Shown here piece after piece: positions 18,059-27,064 of a stretch of 64,000 bases of DNA. Made by a program: the position numbers and the translations under genes. Under the pieces are notes generated by a model. The model searched no databases. It worked only from the letters and a program-made list of their open reading frames with translations, and was not told the DNA's origin. The DNA comes from Vibrio methylphosphonaticus (GTDB taxonomy: Bacteria > Pseudomonadota > Gammaproteobacteria > Enterobacterales > Vibrionaceae). Numbering within the stretch: the first letter of the stretch is position 1; each line of letters opens with the position of its first letter. The DNA is taken from the NCBI RefSeq assembly GCF_023634655.1, contig NZ_JAMKMS010000002.1, positions 124,001 to 188,000 of the forward strand, read 5' to 3'.

Positions 18059-18781
18059 GTGAACGCAGTAGTTTTTGACAATGTCGATAAATGGTTTGGT
18101 GAATTCCAAGCACTCAACGCTATCAACCTGAGCGTTAAACAGGGTGAAATCGTCGTTATTTGCGGGCCGTCTGGTTCTGGAAAATCGACGCTCATTCGCT
18201 GCGTTAACGGGCTAGAACAGCACGATTGTGGTGCTATTACCGTTCTTGGCCACCCCAATAACGCCAAGGATATTGCTCCTGGACAAGTCGGAATGGTGTT
18301 TCAGCATTTTAATCTTTTCCCGCATCTGACCGTACTTGAAAACCTTACATTAGCGCCTATTCGCACGCTCAAATTATCAAAAGCCGCCGCAAATGAACGC
18401 GGGCTAGAAATGCTTGCTCGAGTTAAAATAGCCGAACAAGCACACAAGTACCCCTCTCAGCTTTCTGGAGGACAGCAGCAACGCGTTGCAATCGCTCGTT
18501 CTCTATGCATGAAGCCCACCATATTATTGTTTGACGAACCCACTTCCGCGCTCGATCCTGAAATGATTAGTGAAGTACTCAACGTGATGATCGAGCTTGC
18601 TGAAGAAGGCATGACGATGCTGTGTGTCACGCATGAAATGGGATTTGCTAAACGGGTCGCCGACAAAGTGGTCTTTATGGATGAAGGTCGTATTATCGAA
18701 TCAGCGTCACCGAGCACTATCTTTGACGCCCCCGCCCATCCTCGTACTAAAGCATTTTTAGATAAGATCCTTAACCATTGA
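18059..18781 (+). CDS. Polar amino-acid ABC transporter, ATP-binding protein
   Basis: A 240-residue ATPase of the GlnQ/AapP type. It has Walker A (GPSGSGKST), Q-loop ([18 protein letters not shown]), the signature LSGGQQQR, Walker B ([13 protein letters not shown]) and the H-loop (CVTHEM). The start is a GTG at 18059; a nearby ATG at 18049 is out of frame. It is the first gene of an ATPase-permease-binding protein-permease operon, and its TGA shares a base with the first permease's ATG. Confidence 0.92.
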   Translation: MNAVVFDNVDKWFGEFQALNAINLSVKQGEIVVICGPSGSGKSTLIRCVNGLEQHDCGAITVLGHPNNAKDIAPGQVGMVFQHFNLFPHLTVLENLTLAPIRTLKLSKAAANERGLEMLARVKIAEQAHKYPSQLSGGQQQRVAIARSLCMKPTILLFDEPTSALDPEMISEVLNVMIELAEEGMTMLCVTHEMGFAKRVADKVVFMDEGRIIESASPSTIFDAPAHPRTKAFLDKILNH

Positions 18782-19602
18782 TGACATCAAAAGCCGTAAC
18801 TCAATCAGCCCTGGTAAAGATACTTAAACCAGTCGCTTCAGCAACATTGCAGATAGCTATTATTATCTGTGGCCTAATATGGCTACTAGATAGTGGTGCC
18901 CAAAACATGGGATACCGATGGCAATGGGAGCGAGTACCTGATTACCTTGCCTTTTATGAAGATGGCACATGGTGGCCTGCTGAGCTACTTGATGGTTTGT
19001 TAGTGACCATACAAATTAGTGCTGTCGCACTTATCTTCACCCTCATCTTTGGTTTGGTCACCGCTCTGCTCAAACGTTCAGACTCAGTAGTGGGGCGAGG
19101 CATTGCGCACGGTTACGTTGAGGGAATTCGAAACACCCCTCTACTCGTACAAATTTACCTCCTATACTTCGTTTTCGGTCCAATCATTGGGCTCGATCGC
19201 TTCTCGACCGCTGTTCTCGCTCTCGCTCTATTTCAGGGGGCGTACACAGCGGAGATACTCCGAGCGGGATTGATGAGTATTCCAAAGGGTCAACAAGAAG
19301 CGTGTAAGAGCGTCGGGCTGTCACCCTTCTTCACCTATTACGATGTGATATTGCCTCAAGTTGTGCGCCGTACCCTGCCACCTCTCACCAATGAGGTTGT
19401 TTCACTCATTAAAAACTCTTCTATTGTTAGTGTTATGGCGATTTTTGACCTCACTACCGAAGGGCGAAATATCGTTGCGGAAACGGCAATGCCTTTTGAA
19501 ATATGGTTTACCGTTGCGGCAATATATCTAGTATTAACGCTCTCGCTATCGGCTGTTTCAGCTTGGCTAGAGCATAGACTAAACACCGAAAAACAGACCT
19601 AA
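18781..19602 (+). CDS. Polar amino-acid ABC transporter permease (first)
   Basis: An inner-membrane permease of 273 residues with a His/Glu-family (HisM/GlnP) domain. The motif EGIRNTPLLVQIYLLYF opens the domain, and the ATPase-contact loop reads SIPKGQQEACKSVGLS. A periplasmic segment with GYRWQWERVPDYL lies between the first two helices, as in AapQ-like permeases. The start is the ATG at 18781, overlapping the ATPase stop in TGATG. Confidence 0.9.
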   Translation: MTSKAVTQSALVKILKPVASATLQIAIIICGLIWLLDSGAQNMGYRWQWERVPDYLAFYEDGTWWPAELLDGLLVTIQISAVALIFTLIFGLVTALLKRSDSVVGRGIAHGYVEGIRNTPLLVQIYLLYFVFGPIIGLDRFSTAVLALALFQGAYTAEILRAGLMSIPKGQQEACKSVGLSPFFTYYDVILPQVVRRTLPPLTNEVVSLIKNSSIVSVMAIFDLTTEGRNIVAETAMPFEIWFTVAAIYLVLTLSLSAVSAWLEHRLNTEKQT

Positions 19603-19629
19603 CCTCATTTGTACTCAAGGAGCCACACG

Positions 19630-20454
19630 ATGAAAAGGACATTAACGACAATAACCAAGGCGGCCACCGTTTTACTTTTGGGGCTAAGCGCTTCCATTGG
19701 TGCTTATGCCAGCGACACACCCAATCTCGATAAGATTAATGAACGAGGTACCTTACGCGTCGGTATGTCTACCTTCGTTCCATGGGCGATGCGTGATAAG
19801 CAAGGCGATCTAGTCGGCTTTGAAATCGACGTAGCAAAACGATTAGCGGCAGACTCAGGCTGGAAAGTTGAGTTTGTACCCACAGCATGGGACGGAATCA
19901 TTCCAGCGCTACTATCGCAAAAGTTTGATGTCATCATAGGCGGGCTATCCATCACGCCTGAGCGTTCCAAAAGTGTACTCTTCACGCAACCATACTCTCA
20001 CTCGGGTGTTCAAATTGCGGCAAGTAAAAAGCTTGCTGGCGATTTTTCAACCATTGAAGACTTTAACTCACGACGCATTAAAATTGCAGCCCGTAGAGGT
20101 GCCCATACGGTACAAGTCGCTCGCGAGACCTTTCCAAAAGCGAAAGTACTCCAATTTGATGACGACGCACAAGCGTTCCAAGAAGTCCTCAATGGCAATG
20201 CTCATGCTGTTATTGCCTCTAGCCCAAAACCTGAACATGAAGCGGTGAAACACTCAGACGCTCTGTTTATCCCGTTTGACGATCGTCTCTCTAAAGGTAA
20301 TGAAGCGTTTGCTGTGCGTTTAGGCGAAGATGATAAAACAGCATTTTTTGACCAATGGATCCAAGCACGTACAGATGATGGTTGGTTAAAAGAACGCTAC
20401 GAGTACTGGTTTTCTACCCTCGACTGGCAAAACCAAGTTGCAAGTGGACAATAA
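19630..20454 (+). CDS. Amino-acid ABC transporter substrate-binding protein
   Basis: A 274-residue periplasmic binding protein of the SBP_bac_3 family. The ATG at 19630 has AAGGAG nine bases upstream and gives a signal peptide of about 27 residues ending AYA. The mature start DKINERGTLRVGMSTFVPWA, then GFEIDVAKRLAADSG, WDGIIPALLSQKFDVIIGG and ITPERSKSVLFTQPY are family landmarks. The ligand is probably a polar or acidic amino acid; the arginine-type GTDAQ patterns are replaced and do not decide it. Confidence 0.9.
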   Translation: MKRTLTTITKAATVLLLGLSASIGAYASDTPNLDKINERGTLRVGMSTFVPWAMRDKQGDLVGFEIDVAKRLAADSGWKVEFVPTAWDGIIPALLSQKFDVIIGGLSITPERSKSVLFTQPYSHSGVQIAASKKLAGDFSTIEDFNSRRIKIAARRGAHTVQVARETFPKAKVLQFDDDAQAFQEVLNGNAHAVIASSPKPEHEAVKHSDALFIPFDDRLSKGNEAFAVRLGEDDKTAFFDQWIQARTDDGWLKERYEYWFSTLDWQNQVASGQ

Positions 20455-20457
20455 ATA

Positions 20458-21369
20458 ATGAGCAAACCCAACGCACTTGCAACCAAGTCTCGCCAACCAC
20501 GCGTATTACGTTGGCGCCTAAACATGCTCGATGTTGTCTTGTTAACTCTCGTGGCGATGTTGGCTGTGTGGCTTGGTTATCGCTCATCTATTGGTATCCA
20601 CTACCAGTGGCGCTGGAGCGAAGCATTCGCGTTGGTTTTCACTCCAAGGGCAGATGGCAGTCTGCCCTATTTTGTTCAAGGTATTCTTTCAACACTTCGA
20701 CTTAGTCTATGGGGAATGCTGCTAGCCTTATCTTTGGGTACATTTCTCGGGCTAGCCAAACACTCAGCGATTAAAGCATTGGCGATCCCTGCTAATTTAT
20801 TCATTCAGTTAGTCAGGAATATACCGCCACTCGTATTCATCTTTATTTTTTACTTTTTTGTTTCGAACCAATTGATTCCACTGCTTGGACTAACCGCCAT
20901 TCTTAGAGAACATTCAGGGGCTATCAATGGCATTCAATCTTTTCTATTTGGTCCTAGTGCCTTATGGGAGAATTTACTGTCTGGGGTGATTTGCATTGGG
21001 CTACTGTCATCGGCGTACGTAGCGGAGATCGTTCGTTCCGGGTTGGCGGCAATACCAAAAGGACAATGGGAAGCAGGCAAGACGTTGGGGTTATCGACTT
21101 GGAGTCAATATAAACAGGTTATTGCCCCGCAAGTCCTAACCATGATCAGTGCAGCGCTCGCAGGACAGGCTATTTCTTTAGTAAAAGACACCTCGATTGT
21201 TTCTTTAATCTCAATCCAAGAAATGACATTTGTTGGCACCGAAATCGCTAACTCTTCCGGTCTGATCTTCGAAATTTGGCTGATCGTTGGCTTGTGTTAC
21301 TTTATTTTATGCTTGTCACTTTCACTACTCTTTAAACGCCTTGAATCATCTCACCGTCCCCTAACATAA
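20458..21369 (+). CDS. Polar amino-acid ABC transporter permease (second)
   Basis: A 303-residue permease that pairs with the first one. It has the domain-opening motif FIQLVRNIPPLVFIFIFYFF and the ATPase-contact loop IPKGQWEAGKTLGLS. Compared with the first permease it has a longer insert between helices (about residues 135-175), containing LTAILREHSGAINGIQS. It begins three bases after the binding-protein stop, so the four genes are one transcription unit. Confidence 0.9.
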   Translation: MSKPNALATKSRQPRVLRWRLNMLDVVLLTLVAMLAVWLGYRSSIGIHYQWRWSEAFALVFTPRADGSLPYFVQGILSTLRLSLWGMLLALSLGTFLGLAKHSAIKALAIPANLFIQLVRNIPPLVFIFIFYFFVSNQLIPLLGLTAILREHSGAINGIQSFLFGPSALWENLLSGVICIGLLSSAYVAEIVRSGLAAIPKGQWEAGKTLGLSTWSQYKQVIAPQVLTMISAALAGQAISLVKDTSIVSLISIQEMTFVGTEIANSSGLIFEIWLIVGLCYFILCLSLSLLFKRLESSHRPLT

Positions 21370-21414
21370 AGGACGGCAGACTTTGAGAGCGTTACTGAGT
21401 CTTAATTATTGAGA

Positions 21415-21452
21415 TTGACTTTCATACCTATCATTGACTTTCATTCCTATCA
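21415..21452. repeat. Two 19-bp direct repeats at the end of the heme O synthase gene
   Basis: TTGACTTTCATACCTATCA and TTGACTTTCATTCCTATCA lie in tandem with one difference, directly before the leftward gene's stop. No terminator hairpin was found in this convergent gap. Confidence 0.85.
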
Positions 21453-22469
21453 TTAAATAGGCAAATAGTGATCCACAAGCAGAATAACAAACAATACCAT
21501 TAAGTGAATAATTGAGAACTTAAAGGTGTCCATCGCTGTTTTGTCATCCGCTGCGTATTTTAATTTCCACGCATAATAAATAAAGCCAGCACTTAAAGCT
21601 GTTGAGCCGATGAGATAGAGCAGCCCGGTCATTCCCACCAGCGCTGGCATCAGACACACTAACGCCAATAAAATGGTATAGAGCAAAATGGAGGTTTTCG
21701 TGTACTCGACGCCATGGGTCACAGGTAACATTGGAATGTCCGCTTTCGCATAATCGTCCTTTCTGTGAATCGCCAGCGCCCAAAAGTGAGGCGGTGTCCA
21801 AATAAAGATGATCATGACCAATAACCAAGCATTGGCATGAAGTTCGCCGGTAACCGCAGTCCAACCAAGCAGTGGCGGCATCGCCCCCGCAATCCCTGCA
21901 ATAACAATGTTTTGCGGCGTCGCTCGTTTCAGGTACAAGGTATACACCACCGCATAACCCAATAAACTAGCAAAGGTAAGCCATGCCGTTAGCCAATTGA
22001 CGGTTGCGGCTAGAATGACAAAACCCGCCACTCCAATCCCTGAGGCAAACACCGACACTTTAAATACACTCAAATCACCCGACGGTAATGGACGTTTATG
22101 GGTACGAGCCATAATCCCATCAATTCGACGGTCAATCAGATGGTTAAACGCCGCTGCGGAACCTGCCATCAATGCAATCCCAGCCAATCCCATGATCGTT
22201 TGCTGTAAAGGTAATGACCCTGGAACCGCCAAGCACATCCCAACTAGCGCGGTCAGGATCATGAGCGCCACGACTTTAGGTTTGGTAAGCGTGAGATAAA
22301 CTCTCCAGTCAGATTGGTGAGTTGTAGCAACTTTAACTGTTGCGCTACGCGAAGAAGGAATAAGCGAAACACCACCAGCCTGCGTGGAAGCCGCCGCTGG
22401 GGCTACTGTCACTGAGGAGCCAGCCGCTGAGGTACCAGCCACTGAGGATACTGCCGTTACTTTATTCAT
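21453..22469 (-). CDS. cyoE: Heme O synthase (protoheme IX farnesyltransferase)
   Basis: A UbiA-family prenyltransferase of 338 residues that adds farnesyl to heme B at the inner membrane. The core begins at [19 protein letters not shown], with the first Asp-rich motif [20 protein letters not shown] and the second loop [18 protein letters not shown]. About 50 residues ahead of the core are Ala/Ser/Val-rich and low in complexity, which is unusual. It overlaps the heme A synthase gene by four bases (ATGA). It is the last gene of the cytochrome oxidase assembly cluster. Confidence 0.92.
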   Translation of the reverse strand: MNKVTAVSSVAGTSAAGSSVTVAPAAASTQAGGVSLIPSSRSATVKVATTHQSDWRVYLTLTKPKVVALMILTALVGMCLAVPGSLPLQQTIMGLAGIALMAGSAAAFNHLIDRRIDGIMARTHKRPLPSGDLSVFKVSVFASGIGVAGFVILAATVNWLTAWLTFASLLGYAVVYTLYLKRATPQNIVIAGIAGAMPPLLGWTAVTGELHANAWLLVMIIFIWTPPHFWALAIHRKDDYAKADIPMLPVTHGVEYTKTSILLYTILLALVCLMPALVGMTGLLYLIGSTALSAGFIYYAWKLKYAADDKTAMDTFKFSIIHLMVLFVILLVDHYLPI

Positions 22470-23659
22470 AGAGAACTCTCCTTATCTCCAGAAGCTTGCG
22501 CATGTGGGATCTCATCATAGGATTCGATAACACTAAACGTAGGCTTGCTATGCGTCGTCACCCGCACAGTGCGAATGACGTAATTCGTGTGAATCAACGT
22601 TAATAAAAGCAACGCTGCTCCAAGGTTATGAAGCACAGCAACACCCAATGGCAAATGAAACACGACATTGCTTACACCAAGTAATAATTGCACCACTAAC
22701 ATCGTGGCTAATGCTCTACCTAAACGCTTAAAGGCATTGTGTGGCTGGCGTATTAACTGAAGAATAAGCACACCCACTACAACCGTAACCAGCATTGCGC
22801 CTATACGATGCGTAACATGAATCGTCATGCGTGCGGCATAATCTAAAATCCCAAACTCATAGCTTTCTACCCCTAAATGTGCGGGGGTAAACGCGGTAAT
22901 AAAGTCCAAGGATTCAAACCAACGCCCTTCACATATCGGTAAGCTTGTGCAAACTACGGCTGCGTAATTGGAGGATGTCCACCCGCCAAGCATAATTTGT
23001 ATGATGGTGACGACGAGTGCAGCTGCAGCTAGATATTTAAGTGTTTTGGGCAACTCTGGTGCAGACGCTTGTCTGGAAAGTGACGTAGGCTCTGGCACGT
23101 GACTCGGCGGAATCACTTTTGGTAGGAAAGGCCTGCGTGGTGGTGACACCGACACATCGCTGTTGCCTATTTGCCTATCAACTTCCACACTAGGTCGCAA
23201 CCTTAGATAACTAAAAAACAGCAATGAGAACATGGTAAAGCCACCCAGTAAGTGCCCCATTACGACAATCGGCATGAGTTTCAATGTTACCGTCCACATA
23301 CCCAGAGCTGCTTGAAAAACGATAACAACCGACAAAGACAAAGGTAACAACCAGCCAAGTTTGTGACGTTCTTTAGCAATGCCAACCACGGTGATCATAA
23401 ACACCAGCAACCCCAAACCGCCCGCTAGGTAACGATGTATCATTTCAAGCCATGCTTTGTCTTGCTCCACTGCCCTTTCTGGATAAAGCGTGTTAGCCAC
23501 TTGCACCGCTACTTTATCCGTAGGCACCATCAACTGACCATAACAACCTGGCCAGTCTGGACAACCAAGCCCCGCATCTGCCAAACGCGTATAAGCCCCC
23601 ATCGCAATGACAATCACAGTCAGCACTAAACTTAATCTGATTAAATGAATCAACTTCAT
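22466..23659 (-). CDS. ctaA: Heme A synthase (COX15/CtaA)
   Basis: A 397-residue inner-membrane protein that oxidises heme O to heme A. Two four-helix halves are visible. The first starts [20 protein letters not shown] and carries [14 protein letters not shown] and the heme-ligand EMIHRYLAG; the second carries [12 protein letters not shown] and [12 protein letters not shown]. Between the halves (about residues 155-205) is a Pro/Ser-rich insert ([20 protein letters not shown]) longer than usual. It is followed by cyoE with a four-base overlap. Confidence 0.92.
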   Translation of the reverse strand: MKLIHLIRLSLVLTVIVIAMGAYTRLADAGLGCPDWPGCYGQLMVPTDKVAVQVANTLYPERAVEQDKAWLEMIHRYLAGGLGLLVFMITVVGIAKERHKLGWLLPLSLSVVIVFQAALGMWTVTLKLMPIVVMGHLLGGFTMFSLLFFSYLRLRPSVEVDRQIGNSDVSVSPPRRPFLPKVIPPSHVPEPTSLSRQASAPELPKTLKYLAAAALVVTIIQIMLGGWTSSNYAAVVCTSLPICEGRWFESLDFITAFTPAHLGVESYEFGILDYAARMTIHVTHRIGAMLVTVVVGVLILQLIRQPHNAFKRLGRALATMLVVQLLLGVSNVVFHLPLGVAVLHNLGAALLLLTLIHTNYVIRTVRVTTHSKPTFSVIESYDEIPHAQASGDKESSL

Positions 23660-23748
23660 AGCGACTCCTTGTTATCTCATTTTCTGCATCCAAGTAGCGA
23701 AACGTCAGCGCTAATGCCAATAAACCCTGAATTCAGTCACGCCATGTT

Positions 23749-24369
23749 TCACCCGACACGCGACAGCTTAAGTAACTTTCGAAAATCCGTTAGCAATCCT
23801 TTACTGTGTGACGCCTCATTCTCAGCGTTTGACGCTTCAAAAGACATAACGAGCTGCCCTAATGTATCAACGATCACATACCCTTCTTCTGGAACCACGC
23901 TTACAAACTGGGGATTAACCTCTATCAACATCACCGAGTCAGGCAATTCAGGCAACGTTTGACCGGGTAACACATAAACCACAGGCGTCACTCGCTCTTG
24001 GTGACGTCCCAACGCAATATACGTCTGTCCCAAGACATATAAACGATTCTGACACTCGACTTGGCAGACGCTAGGAAGTACATAACCAAGTTGCCAGGTG
24101 TCGCGTTGTAAAGGGTTATTTAAGCCAAGATCTTCAAAGGTCATTCTTGGCTCAACAAGTACTCCGTGGTTTGTCACACCAGATTGATACCAATGATTAG
24201 ACAAAATAGTTTTGGCGAAAATAAAAGGCAGGGTAAAGAACAAAATAAGCACAAGCAAAGTCAGCCGACCTTTCCATTGAGCACGACGATTGGGCCCCGC
24301 TTTATCATGCTTTCCTAACGAGCGTGAGGGATTTTTATATTGGTGCTGTAACGTATTCTCTTTGCTCAT
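23749..24369 (-). CDS. Divergent Sco-like membrane protein of the oxidase assembly cluster
   Basis: A 206-residue protein with one membrane anchor (about 36-54) and a periplasmic domain. The segment LPSVCQVECQNRLYVLG (C102 and C106, a C-x3-C pair) followed by RVTPVVYVLP strongly recalls the copper site of Sco1/SenC, where C-P-x-x-C is followed by a strand of this type. Further on, GYVIVDTLGQLV matches the Sco segment that normally holds the copper-ligand His (VDH); here it reads VDT (T169). So it looks like a Sco-fold relative without the third ligand. It overlaps the SURF1 stop by four bases. A copper-insertion or redox role is inference. Confidence 0.7.
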   Translation of the reverse strand: MSKENTLQHQYKNPSRSLGKHDKAGPNRRAQWKGRLTLLVLILFFTLPFIFAKTILSNHWYQSGVTNHGVLVEPRMTFEDLGLNNPLQRDTWQLGYVLPSVCQVECQNRLYVLGQTYIALGRHQERVTPVVYVLPGQTLPELPDSVMLIEVNPQFVSVVPEEGYVIVDTLGQLVMSFEASNAENEASHSKGLLTDFRKLLKLSRVG

Positions 24370-25154
24370 AACGCCTCCTTGCGCGATGACTTAAACATTC
24401 TTCTTACGACAACAAGCATGATTAATGCAAACACCACCGCCATAGAAAACCATTGCATTGAATAACCAAAATGCTTGTTCGAATTCATCGATATCGGCTT
24501 CCAAGGGTGCACATTACCCGTTGATCCATCGGTGGGCTGGATGACCCAACTAAGCAAAGGTTGTGACAACCACTCAGCTAAATCAGCTAAATTTAAATTT
24601 TGAATCCTATGGTAGGTATAGACGCCTGCCTTAACTTCTTGCAACGTAGACAATGTTTCTAAATACAGCATGTTTCCTAATGGATTGGGTTGCTTTTGAT
24701 ACAAGCGCCCCCTTACTTTCTTATTACCAGTAAAGGGAGAAACAAAAGGCAGTACATCTCGACTGCCCACCACCGGAGCGAAACCTAATTCAATCAGAAT
24801 ACGACGGCCCACAGAATCTCGCATGAGCTGGTACACCAAATAGCCGACTTTGCCATCAACTGTCTGATTATCTAAATAAAATAAAATTGGTTCAGGTTGC
24901 AAGTTTGCGAGTACAGGAAAACCAAGAAAAGCGTAATAGTCATATTGGGGATCATCCGTGTTCCCGGTGGCAGCCGCTGTAGGGATGTCCAGCTCTGAGA
25001 GTTGCGCAGGCAGTTGCTGAGCGCGCTCTACAAGCATGGATTCAATATCTTGTTTTTCTACCCCACGCTCCCATTGCCAGAAACCCAATTTGACCAATAA
25101 CGAAAACACGACCACAGTTAAAATCAACGCTGCCCAAAACCAACCTGACAGCAT
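24366..25154 (-). CDS. SURF1-family cytochrome oxidase assembly protein
   Basis: SURF1 (Shy1) family proteins help insert heme A into subunit I. The protein has two membrane helices, one at each end, around a periplasmic domain; KLGFWQWERGVEK follows the first helix and HFGYSMQWFSMAVVFALIM ends the protein, both family hallmarks. I start at the ATG at 25154 (262 residues), because the in-frame ATG at 25268 would overlap the divergent DUF2909 gene by 101 bases and adds a charged tail not typical of the family. AGGGG lies eight bases upstream. Confidence 0.85.
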   Translation of the reverse strand: MLSGWFWAALILTVVVFSLLVKLGFWQWERGVEKQDIESMLVERAQQLPAQLSELDIPTAAATGNTDDPQYDYYAFLGFPVLANLQPEPILFYLDNQTVDGKVGYLVYQLMRDSVGRRILIELGFAPVVGSRDVLPFVSPFTGNKKVRGRLYQKQPNPLGNMLYLETLSTLQEVKAGVYTYHRIQNLNLADLAEWLSQPLLSWVIQPTDGSTGNVHPWKPISMNSNKHFGYSMQWFSMAVVFALIMLVVVRRMFKSSRKEAL

Positions 25155-25167
25155 ACTAGGAGCCCCT

Positions 25168-25392
25168 ATGTTGACCCCGTTAGTATTTAAAGTTGTTTTA
25201 GTACTGCTGCTACTCTTCATTATTTTCAATTTAGCCCTTGCTCTGATTCGAATGGTAAAAGACGACACAACCTCTGGAAAACCGATGAGCTACTACCTTG
25301 GACGACGCGTAATTTTCTCTGCTATAGTGGTTATTTTGCTAATTATTGCCCTCAAAAGCGGTATTTTAGTCCCCAATGTCAGACCTTATTAG
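25168..25392 (+). CDS. DUF2909-type twin-transmembrane protein
   Basis: A 74-residue protein with two hydrophobic helices (about 4-26 and 47-66) around RMVKDDTTSGKPMSYYLGRR. It resembles the small DUF2909 proteins found beside cytochrome c oxidase genes. The ATG at 25168 has AGGAG five bases upstream. It is read opposite to every other gene of the cox cluster and begins 13 bases from the SURF1 start. Function is unknown, probably oxidase-related by location. Confidence 0.8.
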   Translation: MLTPLVFKVVLVLLLLFIIFNLALALIRMVKDDTTSGKPMSYYLGRRVIFSAIVVILLIIALKSGILVPNVRPY

Positions 25393-25461
25393 AATCTCAG
25401 CCATCGGCTCTTCAATCGTTCGTTCGACCGTTTCAAATCCTAATCCTTGTAAGCTGGCCTT

Positions 25462-26343
25462 CTACAACACATACACGAAGACAAACAAACATAACCACAC
25501 CACATCGACAAAATGCCAATACCAACTACCCGCTTGGAAAGCAAAATGATTCTTGGGAGTGAAGTGGTCTTTAGCAATTCGAAATAGCAATACGATTAAA
25601 AAGATGGTTCCCAAGCAGACATGTAAGCCGTGAAATCCCGTGAGCATGAAGAAAGTATTCCCATACACGCCCGATTGCAGCGTCAATCCCATATCTTGAT
25701 AGGCATGCGCGTACTCTACGGTTTGAAAATAGAGAAAGAACACCGCCAATACGATAGTAATTTCCAGCCACACAATAAGGGCAGTACGTTTGTTTTTTTC
25801 TAAACTGACATGAGCCATGTGTAAGGTAATGGAAGACAACAGCAGGAGAACGGTGTTTTTGAGCGGTAAACCTTGCCAAGGCATCGCTTCTGTTTCCGTT
25901 CCACCAGGCGTCAGAGTCAACGGCCACATAGCTTCAAATGCTGGCCATAATACTTCATGGGTCATCACATTGTTGTCCGCACCACCGAGCCATGGCACAG
26001 AAATCATTCGCGCGTAAAACAGTGCACCGAAAAAAGCGCCAAAGAACATCACTTCTGAAAAAATAAACCAACTCATCCCTTGCTTGAATGAGCGAGTAAT
26101 TTGTTCGGAGTAGAGGCCTGATAAAGACTCGGTCACGACGTTACTAAACCAACCTGACAGCATATAAAGTAAAATAACGAAGCCTAGCGCCAAGATCACA
26201 TTACCAATGACGCTCCCTGCCCCTCCAGCCTCTAAATGTTGCACAGTTAAGCCCGCACCTACGGCCACTAAGAAAAGCGCTATGGCGCCAACAATGGGCC
26301 AGCTACTTTGCGCTGGAACGTAATAAGATTGAGGTTTACTCAT
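25462..26343 (-). CDS. coxC: Cytochrome c oxidase subunit III
   Basis: A 293-residue seven-helix subunit III of an aa3-type oxidase. Typical stretches are QGMSWFIFSEVMFFGAFFGA, WPLTLTPGGTETEAMPWQGL, HAYQDMGLTLQSGVYGNTFF, MLTGFHGLHVCLGTIFLIV and FQAGSWYWHFVDVVWLCLF. It starts eight bases inside the end of ctaG, so the two are translationally coupled. Subunit III stabilises the catalytic core and carries lipids. Confidence 0.95.
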   Translation of the reverse strand: MSKPQSYYVPAQSSWPIVGAIALFLVAVGAGLTVQHLEAGGAGSVIGNVILALGFVILLYMLSGWFSNVVTESLSGLYSEQITRSFKQGMSWFIFSEVMFFGAFFGALFYARMISVPWLGGADNNVMTHEVLWPAFEAMWPLTLTPGGTETEAMPWQGLPLKNTVLLLLSSITLHMAHVSLEKNKRTALIVWLEITIVLAVFFLYFQTVEYAHAYQDMGLTLQSGVYGNTFFMLTGFHGLHVCLGTIFLIVLLFRIAKDHFTPKNHFAFQAGSWYWHFVDVVWLCLFVFVYVL

Positions 26344-27052
26344 TGCTTAACTCCCTGTTTAGTGCGCTTTTACGGCCTGTACTGCTTTGAGTAACATCAA
26401 CGATCTCCTGCGAATTAACGCTATTTGAGTCACTATTGCTGGCACTATTGGTAATGTTGGTTGTGTTAGTACTATCGGTTCTGTTAGTACTATTGGTCGT
26501 ATTAGTAACATTGGTCGTTTTAGTAATGTTAAAAAGCGTGTATGACAAAGTCAGAGTATGTATCGACTCAGGCACATCAGGCTCTATGTAAAAAATGAGC
26601 GGCATTTCTGCCTGAGCGTTTGCTTCTAGTGGCTGTTGATTAAAGCAAAAACACTCTATTTTATTAAAGTACGCCGCTCCCGTCCCAGGAGAGACCGAAG
26701 GAACTGCCTGTCCTACTAATGATTGTGTTGCGTTATTTGTTGCGATATAAGCAGTTTGTATAACCTGACCTGGATGGACATCCATAGAAACCTTTTCAGG
26801 CGTAAACGCCCAAGGCATATCTGGGTTGATATGTGACATAAACTCAATACGAACGGTTCTTGATGTATCGACCTGCATACCAACTGGCTGCACCACAGAT
26901 ACACTGTTCGTCTTGCCGTTGATGCCCAATACATCGCACATCACGTCATACAAAGGGACAAGTGCAAACCCAAATCCAAACATGCCAAGTACCGCAGCAC
27001 ATAGGATGGCTATCAGTTTTTTATTGGACGACTTAGGTTTACCTTCGATCAA
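26336..27052 (-). CDS. ctaG: Cytochrome c oxidase assembly factor CtaG/Cox11
   Basis: CtaG/Cox11 delivers copper to the CuB site of subunit I. The 238-residue protein has one N-terminal membrane helix (about 12-32), then the conserved VPLYDVMCDVLGINGK and the copper motif FNKIECFCFNQQPL with its CxC. The domain normally ends soon after the strand ESIHTLTLSYTLFN. Here about 60 extra residues follow, rich in Asn, Thr and Ser (N-x-T repeats such as TNTTNSTNRTDSTNTTN), encoded by degenerate nine-base repeats. The gene lies 12 bases after coxA. Confidence 0.92.
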   Translation of the reverse strand: MIEGKPKSSNKKLIAILCAAVLGMFGFGFALVPLYDVMCDVLGINGKTNSVSVVQPVGMQVDTSRTVRIEFMSHINPDMPWAFTPEKVSMDVHPGQVIQTAYIATNNATQSLVGQAVPSVSPGTGAAYFNKIECFCFNQQPLEANAQAEMPLIFYIEPDVPESIHTLTLSYTLFNITKTTNVTNTTNSTNRTDSTNTTNITNSASNSDSNSVNSQEIVDVTQSSTGRKSALNRELSNE

Positions 27053-27064
27053 GATACCCGCCTA

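Noticed and set aside
18778..18780. TTG start for the first ABC permease
   Set aside because: The ATG directly after it overlaps the ATPase stop in the standard TGATG arrangement.
25155..25268. Longer SURF1 start at 25268
   Set aside because: It would run through the DUF2909 start and adds a charged tail not typical of the family.
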